Shown: piece after piece, positions 45,994 through 54,715 of the stretch
Position numbering within the stretch: position 1 is the first letter of the stretch
Layout: each line of letters begins with the position of its first letter
Assembly (NCBI RefSeq): GCF_012933555.1
Contig: NZ_JABBPK010000001.1
Coordinates: 2,396,001 to 2,460,000 of the forward strand
From: Niallia alba
Lineage (GTDB): Bacteria > Bacillota > Bacilli > Bacillales > Cytobacillaceae
DNA: 64,000 nucleotides
Reading direction: 5' to 3'
The notes under the pieces: model-generated
The model's database searches: none
Told to the model about the DNA's origin: nothing
The model's input: only the letters and a program-made list of their open reading frames with translations
Position numbers and translations under genes: made by a program

Positions 45994-46215
45994 ATGATAA
46001 AACAATTACAAAAAGCGTGGAAAGAAAAAAGACCGATAGAAATTATCTATGTTAAAAAAGATAGTACTGTATCCCAGCGATCGATTCTTGTGAATGGTCT
46101 CACAGATACATACATCAAGGCCTATTGTTTAAAAAAGAAGCAGCCACGTATTTTTAAAATGGATGCCATCTTAGCCGCTTCCTTTAAGTCAAATCCATAT
46201 AAAAAGTATGCTTGA
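45994..46215 (+). CDS. Small WYL-like protein
   Basis: The 73-aa protein MIKQLQKAWKEKRPIEIIYV continues with SQRSILVNGLTDTYIKAYCL and QPRIFKMDAILAASF. The order IEIIY...R-I-V-L...AYC...R-F-M--I resembles an isolated WYL ligand-binding SH3-like fold. ATG 45994 has AAAGGAGGAGCTAAG in front; the longer frame starts inside that. Possibly a nucleic-acid or nucleotide sensor; not established. Confidence 0.65.
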   Translation: MIKQLQKAWKEKRPIEIIYVKKDSTVSQRSILVNGLTDTYIKAYCLKKKQPRIFKMDAILAASFKSNPYKKYA

Positions 46216-46293
46216 TAAGGCCTTTCTTTTTCCCGAATAGACATTTCTCTTAGTTCTTCAGCATATTTTGACAAAGAATAGTATAAACGCTCG

Positions 46294-46321
46294 GACAAGC
46301 TCCTTTTCCTTACATAGTATA
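46294..46321 (+). promoter_or_regulatory. Sigma-K-like promoter of the CotD-type gene
   Basis: GACA at 46294-46297 and CATAGTATA at 46313-46321 are 15 nt apart, fitting the sigma-K pattern of an AC-containing -35 and CATANNNTA -10. Confidence 0.6.
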
Positions 46322-46360
46322 TAACGTAAGGAAATTTAAAAAAGGAAAGGAGCAAAAGAA

Positions 46361-46672
46361 ATGGGTCGCTATAATAATGATGATGTTTTAGGTACAGGTA
46401 ATAATAATTGTGGGAGAAAATGTGGAAATCGTGTTTCCCCTGTCCAAGATATTGTTCATCCAACTGAAACAGTCGTGAGAACTACAACAAACAAACGCAG
46501 AATTCGTAATATTCATCCAACTGAAATAATCAATGTGAATAGAACTGTTATTCGGAACGAGAACTATTATCCAGTAACGGAAAGACAAGTAAACGAAACA
46601 GTAGTAGAAGATTTCGATTGTGGTTCCAATGTAAATAACCCAAATAATTGCAGACCAAGAAGATTCTTTTAA
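46361..46672 (+). CDS. cotD: CotD-type inner spore coat protein
   Basis: The 103-aa protein is Asn/Arg/Thr-rich with Cys pairs and the repeated HPTE motif (IVHPTETVVRTTTNKRRIRN, then IHPTEIINVNRTVIRNENYY). This is typical of CotD coat proteins, although CotD itself is usually shorter and richer in His and Pro. A sigma-K-like promoter lies 40 bp upstream and AAAGGAGCAAAAGAA gives the ribosome site. A strong terminator follows, so it is monocistronic. Confidence 0.82.
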   Translation: MGRYNNDDVLGTGNNNCGRKCGNRVSPVQDIVHPTETVVRTTTNKRRIRNIHPTEIINVNRTVIRNENYYPVTERQVNETVVEDFDCGSNVNNPNNCRPRRFF

Positions 46673-46686
46673 TTGCAGCATAGGAG

Positions 46687-46718
46687 AAATGGTACCCTTA
46701 TGGAACAGGGTACCATTT
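46687..46718 (+). terminator. Terminator of the cotD-type gene
   Basis: Stem AAATGGTACCC / GGGTACCATTT around a 10-nt loop, then a T-rich tail. Confidence 0.85.
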
Positions 46719-46760
46719 CTGTTTTGTAAAGGTTGGAAAGAAGAATAAGTAAATTAGGAT

Positions 46761-46796
46761 AAAAAAAAGAAAGCACAAAAGTGCCTTCTTTTTTAG
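46761..46796. terminator. Terminator of the first YjcZ-type gene
   Basis: A/T-flanked stem GAAAGCAC / GTGCCTTC with long A and T runs on the two sides. It can stop transcription from the minus-strand gene at 46801. Confidence 0.75.
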
Positions 46797-46800
46797 CAAA

Positions 46801-46908
46801 TTAATAACCGCCCCAATAGGAAGCGCCAATGATAATTAACAAGATGAACAACACAACTAATAAAGCGAAGTTACTATTGTAACCGCCACCGCCATAACAA
46901 TCTGACAT
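46801..46908 (-). CDS. YjcZ family sporulation peptide 1
   Basis: The 35-aa peptide reads [20 protein letters not shown] and [16 protein letters not shown] Gly-rich head and one hydrophobic helix ending in IGASY are the YjcZ family pattern. GGAGGTGGCATAC precedes the ATG on the minus strand. Peptides of this family are widespread in Bacillus spores; the exact function is unknown. A near copy lies at 47152. Confidence 0.88.
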   Translation of the reverse strand: MSDCYGGGGYNSNFALLVVLFILLIIIGASYWGGY

Positions 46909-46938
46909 GTATGCCACCTCCTTCTCCAAGCTACATCA

Positions 46939-46947
46939 TATCTTATG
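46939..46947 (-). promoter_or_regulatory. Sigma-K-like -10 element
   Basis: On the minus strand CATAAGATA fits CATANNNTA, 31 nt before the YjcZ-type start. The -35 is less clear. Confidence 0.5.
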
Positions 46948-47070
46948 TAGGAATAATTTAAAGTGAGTGGACAAGAATCTATTATGGGGAATAAAAGGCT
47001 TTTTGATTAGAGGCTAGTTGTTCTAGTCTATTGAGGTTAGGGAGTGTGTATTTATAATTTGAAGGAAAAA

Positions 47071-47115
47071 CAAAAAGAGGGAAATTATAGGTAGACCTAT
47101 GATTTCCCTCTTTTG
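47071..47115. terminator. Terminator of the second YjcZ-type gene
   Basis: AAAAGAGGGAAAT pairs with ATTTCCCTCTTTT, with additional pairing of TAGGT/ACCTA in the loop. Confidence 0.8.
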
Positions 47116-47151
47116 AAACACGATTAGTTCCTAACGATAGAAGTATTACTA

Positions 47152-47247
47152 TTAACTTACATAAGATGCACCGATAATAACTAATAAAATAAATAATACT
47201 ACGATTAATGCAAAGTTACTTCCAAATCCGCCTCCATATCCAGACAT
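47152..47247 (-). CDS. YjcZ family sporulation peptide 2
   Basis: The 31-aa peptide reads MSGYGGGFGSNFALIVVLFI and LLVIIGASYVS, clearly paralogous to the peptide at 46801. GGAGGTGACTAGT is the ribosome site. Each of the two copies has its own terminator and its own sigma-K-like -10, so they are expressed separately but probably at the same time. Confidence 0.88.
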   Translation of the reverse strand: MSGYGGGFGSNFALIVVLFILLVIIGASYVS

Positions 47248-47276
47248 ACTAGTCACCTCCACCTTTAGATTTACTA

Positions 47277-47285
47277 TATTGTATG
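47277..47285 (-). promoter_or_regulatory. Sigma-K-like promoter of YjcZ-type gene 2
   Basis: On the minus strand CATACAATA fits CATANNNTA, with CACC 15 nt upstream as a plausible -35. Confidence 0.6.
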
Positions 47286-47481
47286 AAGGTAGCCGAATAT
47301 GGTGTGGACAAGTTCATTAAATTTTTTTCGGAAAATGGTCTAAATTCAGAAATAGGTATGTAAAATGGTACAATTAGCTTAAGCAAGCTATGATAACCAT
47401 TAGAAATTAAGCGATAGAAGAACGCTTACAATCATTTTGAAAATAAATTGTCATGATCCATGACAAAAAAAGAAAAATATC

Positions 47482-47640
47482 CTAATTAGTGCAGACGTCT
47501 TCTATCATTGTGAGTTGAGAATTATGTACGAGTTCTACCTTAAACACATTATAAATATCCCTAATTTCACAATAACCTGTATCATAGCAAAATAAAATTT
47601 TAAACACTCTGCCTTTATATAATACATTCCCTTTTGTCAT
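47482..47640 (-). CDS. Small protein, paralogue of 41598-41738
   Basis: The 52-aa protein starts at ATG 47640 behind AAGGAGGTTAAA and reads MTKGNVLYKGRVFKILFCYD, then TGYCEIRDIYNVFKVELVHN and SQLTMIEDVCTN. The middle matches the gene at 41598 (YETGYCEIR, VKLIHES, LT). The strong ribosome site and conserved core argue that both are real genes. No known family or function comes to mind. Confidence 0.7.
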   Translation of the reverse strand: MTKGNVLYKGRVFKILFCYDTGYCEIRDIYNVFKVELVHNSQLTMIEDVCTN

Positions 47641-47910
47641 TTTAACCTCCTTGATATTAGGTGTACTTATATTGTTTTAACTATCTCATACCCAGTTTCC
47701 AAACTTCTTAAACATATTTTTAAAAAATTATTTCATTTCAAAGGGAGATTGGAAAAATGTTCCTTCTTTTCGTTCCTTATTCGAGTTAAAATAGAAGGAG
47801 GAGAAAATTTTTCCAATCAAGATCTAATTTCGTAAACGAAGCAAATTAGTAAAGTACTAAATTGAAAGTATGAAATGTTCTCTTAACTTTGTAAAATGGA
47901 GGGATCAATA

Positions 47911-48492
47911 ATGAAAAGAATTGCTGTATTCTGTGGGTCGAGTGCAGGAGCTTCTCCCGTTTATACGGAGGAAGCAGTCGCATTAGGGAAAGAATTGACT
48001 AGACGTGAAATGGAGCTTGTATATGGTGGTTCTTGTATTGGTTTAATGGGTGCAATTGCTGATAGCATGGTGGAATCAGGAGGAAAGGTAATAGGTGTGC
48101 TGCCTGATTTTCTGCAAGAAAAAGAAATAGCCCATCCTGCTTTAAGTGAATTAATTGTTGTAAAATCTATGCATGAAAGAAAAGCAAAAATGACCGAGCT
48201 AGCTGATGGATTTATTACGCTTCCAGGTGGTGCTGGAACGATGGAGGAGTTTTTTGAGATCTTTACTTGGGCACAACTTGGTCTGCATAAAAAACCACTT
48301 GGGATTCTTAACATCAACCATTATTACGACCCCCTTGTTGGATTAATTAATCATATGGCTGATGCAGAATTTTTACAAGACCAATATCGAACCATAACAA
48401 TTGTTGATTCTGATCCAAAACAGTTGCTTGATAAATTTGCAACTTATACTCCCCCTGGGATAAAATCATTTATTCAAGTCAGTCAGACTTAA
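47911..48492 (+). CDS. LOG family nucleotide 5'-monophosphate phosphoribohydrolase
   Basis: The 193-aa protein has the LOG signature: VYGGSCIGLMGAIADSM, the PGGAGTMEEFFEIFTWAQLG motif and the Arg/Lys pair MHERKAKM. It releases the base from nucleoside monophosphates (in plants and some bacteria, cytokinin activation). B. subtilis YvdD is the nearest relative I recall. ATG 47911 has AATGGAGGGATCAAT in front; the ATG at 47896 overlaps this site. Confidence 0.92.
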   Translation: MKRIAVFCGSSAGASPVYTEEAVALGKELTRREMELVYGGSCIGLMGAIADSMVESGGKVIGVLPDFLQEKEIAHPALSELIVVKSMHERKAKMTELADGFITLPGGAGTMEEFFEIFTWAQLGLHKKPLGILNINHYYDPLVGLINHMADAEFLQDQYRTITIVDSDPKQLLDKFATYTPPGIKSFIQVSQT

Positions 48493-48539
48493 TCTCTTTT
48501 CATACTATGTAAATACTTGACGATAGGAGTAGGACAGCG

Positions 48540-49382
48540 ATGTTTCTTGTGCAAAAATTTTATGATGTTGAAGATTTCAAGCGAGTTATGATTCCATATT
48601 TAGAAAAGGAAGAAGCAGTTAATGGCTTACCTCTAGGAATCTTAATGAATATAGACGAGAAGATTAAGCCTACGGTAATGGCTGGAGTATATAAAGATGA
48701 ACAACCTATTCTTATGTTGTTACAGACACATCCTAAACAAATAATCGTTTCTGTTTTTCAGAAAATTATTCCTTTGGAACTCTCTTTGATCAGTAAACTA
48801 ATTCATGAAAGTATTACTGAAATCCCTGGTTTTATTGGCGAAAAGACGATTGTAAGAGAAATGGCCCAACATATTGCATCGTTACGTCAATTAAAAGTTA
48901 TTCTTGGAATGGATCAACGAATCTATCAATTGAACGAAGTCAAAAAGAAACCATCTAATCTAGGGAATTTTAGGTGGATAACCAAAAATGATCAATCTAC
49001 CATTCAACAATGGGTTTATGATTTCGCTGCATCAATAAACCAACCATTAGAAATGGAACAGGCAAGTAAGAGAGTCGAGGAGCTCATTCAAGGAGGCAAA
49101 CTTGCGGGTTGGGAAGTAGATCATCAGCTAGTTAGTATGGCAAATGCAAGTAGACCGACGAAAAACAATATAACGATTAATTTTGTGTACACACCGAAAG
49201 AGTTTAGAAACAAAGGTTATGCAACAAATTGTGTTGCGGAACTCTCAGAGAGGCTTTTGGAGAGCGATTTTTCTTCTACTAGTCTTTATACAGATATTAC
49301 TAACCCAACCTCGAATAAAATATATATGGAAATTGGTTATCAACCAATGATAGATTCTATTTTGTTATTTTTAGAGAAATAG
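48540..49382 (+). CDS. GNAT family N-acetyltransferase, two-domain
   Basis: The 280-aa protein carries a degenerate N-terminal GNAT-like half and an active C-terminal GNAT domain with VYTPKEFRNKGYATNCVAEL (acetyl-CoA loop) and LYTDITNPTSNKIYMEIGYQ. The substrate is unknown. It lies 47 nt after the LOG gene on the same strand with AGGAGTAGG in front and may be cotranscribed. Confidence 0.82.
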   Translation: MFLVQKFYDVEDFKRVMIPYLEKEEAVNGLPLGILMNIDEKIKPTVMAGVYKDEQPILMLLQTHPKQIIVSVFQKIIPLELSLISKLIHESITEIPGFIGEKTIVREMAQHIASLRQLKVILGMDQRIYQLNEVKKKPSNLGNFRWITKNDQSTIQQWVYDFAASINQPLEMEQASKRVEELIQGGKLAGWEVDHQLVSMANASRPTKNNITINFVYTPKEFRNKGYATNCVAELSERLLESDFSSTSLYTDITNPTSNKIYMEIGYQPMIDSILLFLEK

Positions 49383-49434
49383 AAGCTAGATTCTTAATTT
49401 TAAAAAACTGTGATAAATAATGGGGGAATATAGA

Positions 49435-49965
49435 GTGGATGAAAGGTATCCTATTGGAGTATTCGCGCATGAAGGAGAAATCTCGGAAGAAGTTCTGCAT
49501 AGCTGGATCAGCGAAATAGAGCGATATCCAGAAAAACTAGCGAAAACAGTTGCTTCATTAAGAGAAGAACAGTTAGATACGCCCTATAGGGAAGGCGGAT
49601 GGACGGTTCGACAGGTTGTGCATCATGTTGCAGATAGTCATATGAATGCATATATACGGACAAAGCTTGCTTTAACGGAAAAAACGCCAACTATTAAACC
49701 ATATGAAGAAGCATTATGGGCAGAGCTTGCAGATTACTCATTGCCTGTTAATGTGTCGCTCCAAATGCTTACTACCATTCATACAAGATGGGTACATTTA
49801 ATAAAATCCCTAATTCTAACAGATGAATTAGAAAAAGAACTGCATCATCCAGTTAGCGGAACGCAAACGGTTCGTTTATTAGTCGGAAACTATGCTTGGC
49901 ATGGACGTCACCACCTGGCACATATTACGAATCTGTGTGAGAAAAAGGGCTGGCTGGTGAAATGA
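49435..49965 (+). CDS. yfiT: YfiT, DinB-like metal-dependent bacillithiol transferase family
   Basis: The 176-aa DinB-fold protein shows three metal-binding His: [14 protein letters not shown] (about residues 61-74) and [13 protein letters not shown] (about 147-159). The N-terminus [20 protein letters not shown] is typical of YfiT. The family is linked to thiol (bacillithiol) transfer, though the substrate is not established. GTG 49435 is chosen as GGGGGA lies 6 nt upstream; the ATG at 49420 overlaps that site. Confidence 0.88.
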   Translation: MDERYPIGVFAHEGEISEEVLHSWISEIERYPEKLAKTVASLREEQLDTPYREGGWTVRQVVHHVADSHMNAYIRTKLALTEKTPTIKPYEEALWAELADYSLPVNVSLQMLTTIHTRWVHLIKSLILTDELEKELHHPVSGTQTVRLLVGNYAWHGRHHLAHITNLCEKKGWLVK

Positions 49966-49991
49966 TACTTGCTTTTTCAAGATAAAGTATG

Positions 49992-50032
49992 GGAGGGAAT
50001 GAGAGAGAGTTATCTTATTTCCTCCTTTTTTT
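49992..50032 (+). terminator. Terminator after yfiT
   Basis: GGAGGGAATGAGA pairs with TCTTATTTCCTCC, followed by TTTTTTT. Confidence 0.8.
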
Positions 50033-50154
50033 CTGCACAAAAATCCACGTGATTGTACTCGAATAACCCATTGTTTGATATTTCTCCGTAAATTTATTAG
50101 TCTCTTTCCATATATTTCAGGTGAATTACTCATATATATATAAAGATTTGCAGG

Positions 50155-50172
50155 AAAACTTACGCAAGTTTT
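50155..50172. promoter_or_regulatory. Small palindrome before the hydroxylase operon
   Basis: AAAACTT-ACGC-AAGTTTT forms a perfect 7-bp inverted repeat about 89 bp upstream of the operon. It could be an operator; I see no PucR-type box. Confidence 0.35.
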
Positions 50173-50260
50173 TCGAATAGAAAGTACGTAACCATTCTTT
50201 TTCCAGTAACTTTTATTACTTAGAGAAAACTTCTATCCAATGAAAAAGAGGAGGGAAAGT

Positions 50261-52588
50261 GTGACATATATCGGCAAAAGTGTTTTTCGAAAGGAATCCT
50301 TGGAAAAAGTTTCGGGCACCGCAAGGTATACAGGTGATTACTTGGCGACAGATGCCTTGCATGTAGAAATGGTCAAAAGTTCGTACGCCCATGCATATAT
50401 TTCTTCGATTGATATAGAAGAGGCAGAAAAGTTGGAAGGCGTAAGAGCAATTATTCTTGGAGATAATTTACCTTTAATCGGAGAAGAGGTAATTGATCGC
50501 CCACCTCTTGCTGTTAAAAAAGTACGTTATTACGGAGAAGTAATTGCATTAGTTGTTGCTGAAACAATCCCTGTTGCGAGAAGAGCTGCTCAGCTCATTA
50601 ACATCGAATATGAACCGCTTCCAGTGGTGAATTCTGCCTTACAAGCACTTGAAAGCGATGCGCCGCTTCTCCATGATAATTTGCTCGATTACACAAAGGA
50701 TGAAGGCATTTATCCTGTGGAAGGTACAAATATGATTAATCACACAAAGATTAGAAAAGGCGATATTAACCTTGGAATGGAGGAAGGGAAAGTATCGATT
50801 GAGTCACATTTTTCGATTCCGATTTCTGATCATGCCGCTATCGAGACAAGAGCTGCTCTTTGTGAGATTAGGGAAAGTGGAATTGTTCGTATTGTAACAA
50901 GCTCGCAGGCACCTTATATGGTAAAAAAAATCATCAGTAGAGATTTTAAAGTGGAAACAGGCAAAGTAGTCGTCGAAACACCATTTGTAGGTGGTGGTTA
51001 TGGTGGAAAGGCATCGGTCCATTTAGAAATTTTTGCATTTATCGCATCTAGAGCAGTCGGTGGACGGAAGGTACGAGTTTTTAATACGAGAGAAGAAGAT
51101 TTAACCGTTTCCCCAGTTCATATTGGTTTAGAGGCAACTGTTCAGCTCTCTTGTACCCAAGAAGGTAAACTGACTGCCGCAAAATTAAAGTATGTATTTG
51201 ATGGTGGAGCTTATGCGGATAAGTCTCCACATTTAAGTACAGCTGGAGCAGTTGATTGTACTGGACCATATAAAATTGACAATGTTTGGTGTGATGCTTT
51301 ATGTGTATATACTAATCATCCATATGCAGCACCCTTTAGAGGATTCAGCCACGGAGAGGTCCATTTTGCTTTTGAAAGAGCCATTGATATGCTTGCAAAA
51401 AAAGCAAAAATAGATCCGCTTCATTTTAGAAAAATTAATGCCATTCATCCAGGTGATACAACACCTACACAAGTGGTGTTAACGAGCAGTAAAGTAGGAA
51501 ATGTTGAAAAATGTATTAATCGTTTAAGGGAAATAATGGAATGGGATAAGGGGCAAATCCATGCTATCGCCTCGAATAAAGTACGAGTAAAAGGGATCTC
51601 CTGTAGTTGGAAGAATTCAACTATTGGTCCTGCGGTTAGCTCTGGAGTCGTTCTCACCTTTAATTCAGATGGCAGCATAAATCTAATGTCTGGAATAGTC
51701 GAGATTGGTACCGGAACGAAAACAGTACTAGCGCAAATCTTAGCAGAAAAAATGAAAATGAATGTGGATCGAATTCATGTGAGAATGGCCGTTGATACAC
51801 AAACAGAGCCAGAGCATTGGAAGACAGTTGCAAGTAGAGGGACATTAATGGCAGGGAGAGCAGTCATGGCTGCAGCAGATGATGCAATTCGAAAACTGAA
51901 GAAAATGGGTGCAATCGTGTTAAGAGTGCCTGAAGATGATTTAGAAGTAGCAAATGAGATGATCTTTTTAAGAGATAATCCAAAGAATTCGATTCCATTT
52001 GAAGACATTGTCTATGGGTATACGTATCCCAATGGAAATTCTATTGGCGGTCAAATCATAGCCAATGGTAGTTATTCACTTACTGGCTTAACGAATTTAG
52101 ACCCAGAAACAGGTGCTGGTAACCCAGGTCCAGAATGGGCAGTAGCCGCCCAAGGAGTAGAAATAGAAATGGATATGAAAACATGGAGGTACAAGATTTT
52201 AAAAGCAATAACGGTGGTGGATTTAGGAGAAGTGCTTAATCATAAAGCAGCGCTTGGTCAAATCAAAGGGGCAATGAGTATGGGGATTGCTTGGGCATGC
52301 AGGGAAGCCTTTTATTTTGATGAAAACGGAAGAGTACTAAATCCACAATTACGCACATATCGACCATTAAGGTTTGGAGAACATCCAGAATATGAAGTTG
52401 ACATTATTAAAACACCACATATAGAAGCTCCATTTGGGGCAAGGGGAGCGGGAGAGCATGGATTAGTAGGTATTCCAGCCGCATTAGGAAATGCACTTTC
52501 CTTGGCGATAAACACCGAGTTAAAAAGTCTACCACTTACGCCAGAAGCAATTTGGAGACACGTGAAGGAGGCACATAATGGCATTTGA
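50261..52588 (+). CDS. pucD: Xanthine dehydrogenase-type molybdopterin subunit
   Basis: The 775-aa large subunit belongs to the molybdenum hydroxylase family. Conserved blocks are VSGTARYTGDY (N-terminus), FVGGGYGGKASVHLEIFAFI (cofactor site), PYAAPFRGFSHGEVHFAFER, and AGAGNPGPEWAVAAQGVEIE. The C-terminal GARGAGEHGLVGIPAALGNA carries the catalytic Glu. It heads a three-gene operon with the FAD and 2Fe-2S subunits. The start is GTG 50261, 5 nt after GAGGAGGG. Xanthine as substrate is the best guess; other purines or N-heterocycles are possible. Confidence 0.85.
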   Translation: MTYIGKSVFRKESLEKVSGTARYTGDYLATDALHVEMVKSSYAHAYISSIDIEEAEKLEGVRAIILGDNLPLIGEEVIDRPPLAVKKVRYYGEVIALVVAETIPVARRAAQLINIEYEPLPVVNSALQALESDAPLLHDNLLDYTKDEGIYPVEGTNMINHTKIRKGDINLGMEEGKVSIESHFSIPISDHAAIETRAALCEIRESGIVRIVTSSQAPYMVKKIISRDFKVETGKVVVETPFVGGGYGGKASVHLEIFAFIASRAVGGRKVRVFNTREEDLTVSPVHIGLEATVQLSCTQEGKLTAAKLKYVFDGGAYADKSPHLSTAGAVDCTGPYKIDNVWCDALCVYTNHPYAAPFRGFSHGEVHFAFERAIDMLAKKAKIDPLHFRKINAIHPGDTTPTQVVLTSSKVGNVEKCINRLREIMEWDKGQIHAIASNKVRVKGISCSWKNSTIGPAVSSGVVLTFNSDGSINLMSGIVEIGTGTKTVLAQILAEKMKMNVDRIHVRMAVDTQTEPEHWKTVASRGTLMAGRAVMAAADDAIRKLKKMGAIVLRVPEDDLEVANEMIFLRDNPKNSIPFEDIVYGYTYPNGNSIGGQIIANGSYSLTGLTNLDPETGAGNPGPEWAVAAQGVEIEMDMKTWRYKILKAITVVDLGEVLNHKAALGQIKGAMSMGIAWACREAFYFDENGRVLNPQLRTYRPLRFGEHPEYEVDIIKTPHIEAPFGARGAGEHGLVGIPAALGNALSLAINTELKSLPLTPEAIWRHVKEAHNGI

Positions 52589-53402
52589 ATATATAGTTGC
52601 TTCCACAATAGAACAAGCAACAAAAAAATATGCTGAAGTTGAAGGACAAAACAGATATCCGGCGTATTATGCTGGCGGGACGGAGATTATTACATTAAGG
52701 AGAATTGATCAATTAAATGTAGATGTCTCTATTGATGTAAAACAAATAGCCGCATGTAATATTCATCAGGTTGATAAAGAGTATTTCGTGATCGGTTCCT
52801 GTATTACATTGACGGATATAGAAGAGCTTAATTATTTTCCGTTATTAACAGATGTCTGTAAAGAAATTGCTGATCGAACAGCAAGAAATAAGATAACAAT
52901 TGGCGGGAATATTTGTGGCAATATCTTTTATCGAGAAGCGGTATTACCCTTCCTACTTACAGATAGTGTGTTAGTTCTCGCTAGTGAAAATGGAATTCGA
53001 ACAGAATATATTCACGATGTGTTTGAAGAACAATTATTGCTTGAAAACGGAGAATTATTGGTGCAAGCATTTATCGATAAAAAATACTTATCTAAAGAAT
53101 ATATAGCAATAAAGGTGAGACAGCAGTGGGAAACTGGCTACCCACTAATTACGATTGCTGGATTAAAGTTCGACGGACAAATAAGAGTAGCAATCAGTGG
53201 TTTATGCCCCTTTCCATTTCGATCACTTGAACTCGAAAATCTTATTAATAATAAAACATTGCGAAGAGAAGAGCGCATTGCAGAAGTAATAAACCATCTA
53301 CCTTCTCCAATCTTAAATGATGTAGAAGGATCGGATGAATATCGCTTGTTTGTGCTGTCCGACCTTTTAGAAAAAGTTTTGGATCGATTGGAGGGAATAT
53401 AA
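52578..53402 (+). CDS. pucC: Molybdenum hydroxylase FAD subunit
   Basis: The 274-aa FAD-binding subunit has PAYYAGGTEIITLRRI for the FAD loop and NKITIGGNICGNIFYREAVL for the second flavin site. It passes electrons from the Fe-S centres to the acceptor. It overlaps the end of the large-subunit gene by 11 nt, so they are coupled. Operon order is large-FAD-FeS. Confidence 0.88.
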   Translation: MAFEYIVASTIEQATKKYAEVEGQNRYPAYYAGGTEIITLRRIDQLNVDVSIDVKQIAACNIHQVDKEYFVIGSCITLTDIEELNYFPLLTDVCKEIADRTARNKITIGGNICGNIFYREAVLPFLLTDSVLVLASENGIRTEYIHDVFEEQLLLENGELLVQAFIDKKYLSKEYIAIKVRQQWETGYPLITIAGLKFDGQIRVAISGLCPFPFRSLELENLINNKTLRREERIAEVINHLPSPILNDVEGSDEYRLFVLSDLLEKVLDRLEGI

Positions 53403-53879
53403 TTGCCGGAAAGTGGACCAAATTTAGTAATAGTAAAACTGCGTGTAAATGGTGAAAATCACTTTGTAACCATTCCTCCATCAAAAACATTGCTGGCCAC
53501 ATTGCGTGAAAATCTATTTTTGACAGGCGCGAAGCCAGGGTGCTTTAATGGTGACTGTGGCGCTTGCACGATTATCATTGATCAAGTGGCGATGAAATCA
53601 TGTTTAATGCTTGCCGTAGAAGCGCAAGGAAAGGAAATCATTACAATAGAAGGACTAAAAGATAGCCCACTCCAACAAGCTTTTATCGAAGAATTTGCCT
53701 TTCAGTGCGGTTACTGTACACCTGGGTTCATTATGAATGGGCATGCTCTCCTCCTTAATGAGCACAATCCTAGTAGAGAAAAGATAAAAGAGTGGTTGGA
53801 ATCCAATATATGTCGTTGTACGAGTTATGAGGAAATAGAAGCAGCGGTGTTGAAAGCAATTGTGCATAAAAAAGAATGA
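53403..53879 (+). CDS. pucE: Molybdenum hydroxylase 2Fe-2S subunit
   Basis: The 158-aa protein has two 2Fe-2S domains: the plant-type CFNGDCGACTI and a later Cys in MKSCLML, then the helical CGYCTPGFIMNG and CRCTSYEEIE. All eight Cys ligands appear present. It starts with TTG 53403 immediately after the FAD subunit stop, behind GGAGGGAATATAA. A strong terminator follows, so maturation genes (XdhC/MobA type) must lie elsewhere. Confidence 0.92.
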   Translation: MPESGPNLVIVKLRVNGENHFVTIPPSKTLLATLRENLFLTGAKPGCFNGDCGACTIIIDQVAMKSCLMLAVEAQGKEIITIEGLKDSPLQQAFIEEFAFQCGYCTPGFIMNGHALLLNEHNPSREKIKEWLESNICRCTSYEEIEAAVLKAIVHKKE

Positions 53880-53888
53880 GCTCTTATC

Positions 53889-53923
53889 ATTACTCCTGCA
53901 AGAAGTATGCAGGAGTAATTTTT
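53889..53923 (+). terminator. Terminator of the hydroxylase operon
   Basis: Perfect 12-bp stem ATTACTCCTGCA / TGCAGGAGTAAT with 7-nt loop, followed by TTTT. Confidence 0.9.
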
Positions 53924-53927
53924 CGTT

Positions 53928-54074
53928 TTAATACTTTTGCTGATTATTTGTTTTGTTTATGGCATTCTCTTCCTTTGTTTCTGCCATACCATATAAGCCG
54001 TTCATTTCTTGTTCATCCGTATCTAAGCCTAAATTGTTTTGTTTGTTTATTTCATTCTTCTTTTGATCTTTCAT
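53928..54074 (-). CDS. Small hydrophilic protein
   Basis: The 48-aa frame starts at ATG 54074 behind GAAAGGAGCAAAAAAC and reads MKDQKKNEINKQNNLGLDTD, then EQEMNGLYGMAETKEENAIN and KTNNQQKY. It is Asn/Gln/Lys/Glu-rich, likely disordered, in the style of small spore proteins. A plus-strand frame over the same DNA lacks a ribosome site and I reject it. Family not recognised. Confidence 0.6.
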   Translation of the reverse strand: MKDQKKNEINKQNNLGLDTDEQEMNGLYGMAETKEENAINKTNNQQKY

Positions 54075-54151
54075 GTTTTTTGCTCCTTTCATGGTCTATT
54101 CTTTAATAGTCTGTCGAAAAATAAAAATTATATGTGAGAAAGAGAACATGC

Positions 54152-54715
54152 TTAGCTAGGAAGATGCTTCTTAATTTTTTCAAAAAGAGCCTTTAACATA
54201 ATACCTAAGATAATAAAACCAACAAAAGATTTCGTATGGGACCAATGTTCTCCTAATATAAACATTTTTCTTAGCATAAATAATGGTTCGATAATATATG
54301 AAAATAATATAGACCAACCTAAAGTAGCTACTAAAAATTTGTGCCAATTGCTAAAGTATTGATAGACAAGCATTGCTGTTATAGGAATAATGACCAAATT
54401 AGCAGGAATTAACGGAGTGATGATGGGGATAAGTTTATCCGGATAGCTCCATAGCATTAATTCTGTGCCAATAATGTCTAGGAGCATAGATATAGTGGCA
54501 CATACCATGCCATAAGAGAATATTTCAAAAAAACGATTTTTATCTACTAACCTCCACCAAATAAAATAGGGAATTATCGTTGCTAAGAAAAGAATCCACC
54601 AATTTGGCGAAAATAAATCATGCTGAAACCAATGATCGATGGACAGATGGTATAATTTCTCCTTTGCTTTATTAATTTCCATGTTAGTAGGAAGATGCAA
54701 TATTAAGCTATACAT
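54152..54715 (-). CDS. CBO0543-family integral membrane protein
   Basis: The 187-aa protein has about five membrane spans and the layout of CBO0543 proteins found in spore formers: a short amphipathic N-terminus, NWWILFLATIIPYFIWWRLV, then LLDIIGTELMLWSYPDKLIP and IIPITAMLVYQYFSNWHKFL. The function is unknown. The ATG at 54715 has GGTGACCT in front; the GTG at 54727 is part of that site. Confidence 0.8.
   Translation of the reverse strand: MYSLILHLPTNMEINKAKEKLYHLSIDHWFQHDLFSPNWWILFLATIIPYFIWWRLVDKNRFFEIFSYGMVCATISMLLDIIGTELMLWSYPDKLIPIITPLIPANLVIIPITAMLVYQYFSNWHKFLVATLGWSILFSYIIEPLFMLRKMFILGEHWSHTKSFVGFIILGIMLKALFEKIKKHLPS

Noticed and set aside
46761-47285. Closely spaced similar hairpins and genes that look like a short repeat array
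   Set aside because: These are two paralogous YjcZ-type genes, each with its own terminator, not a CRISPR or tandem repeat. Spacing is irregular and no spacer pattern exists.
53876-54106. 76-aa plus-strand frame rich in Phe, Leu and Ser
   Set aside because: It is antisense to the better supported 48-aa gene at 53928-54074 and starts inside the hydroxylase terminator region.
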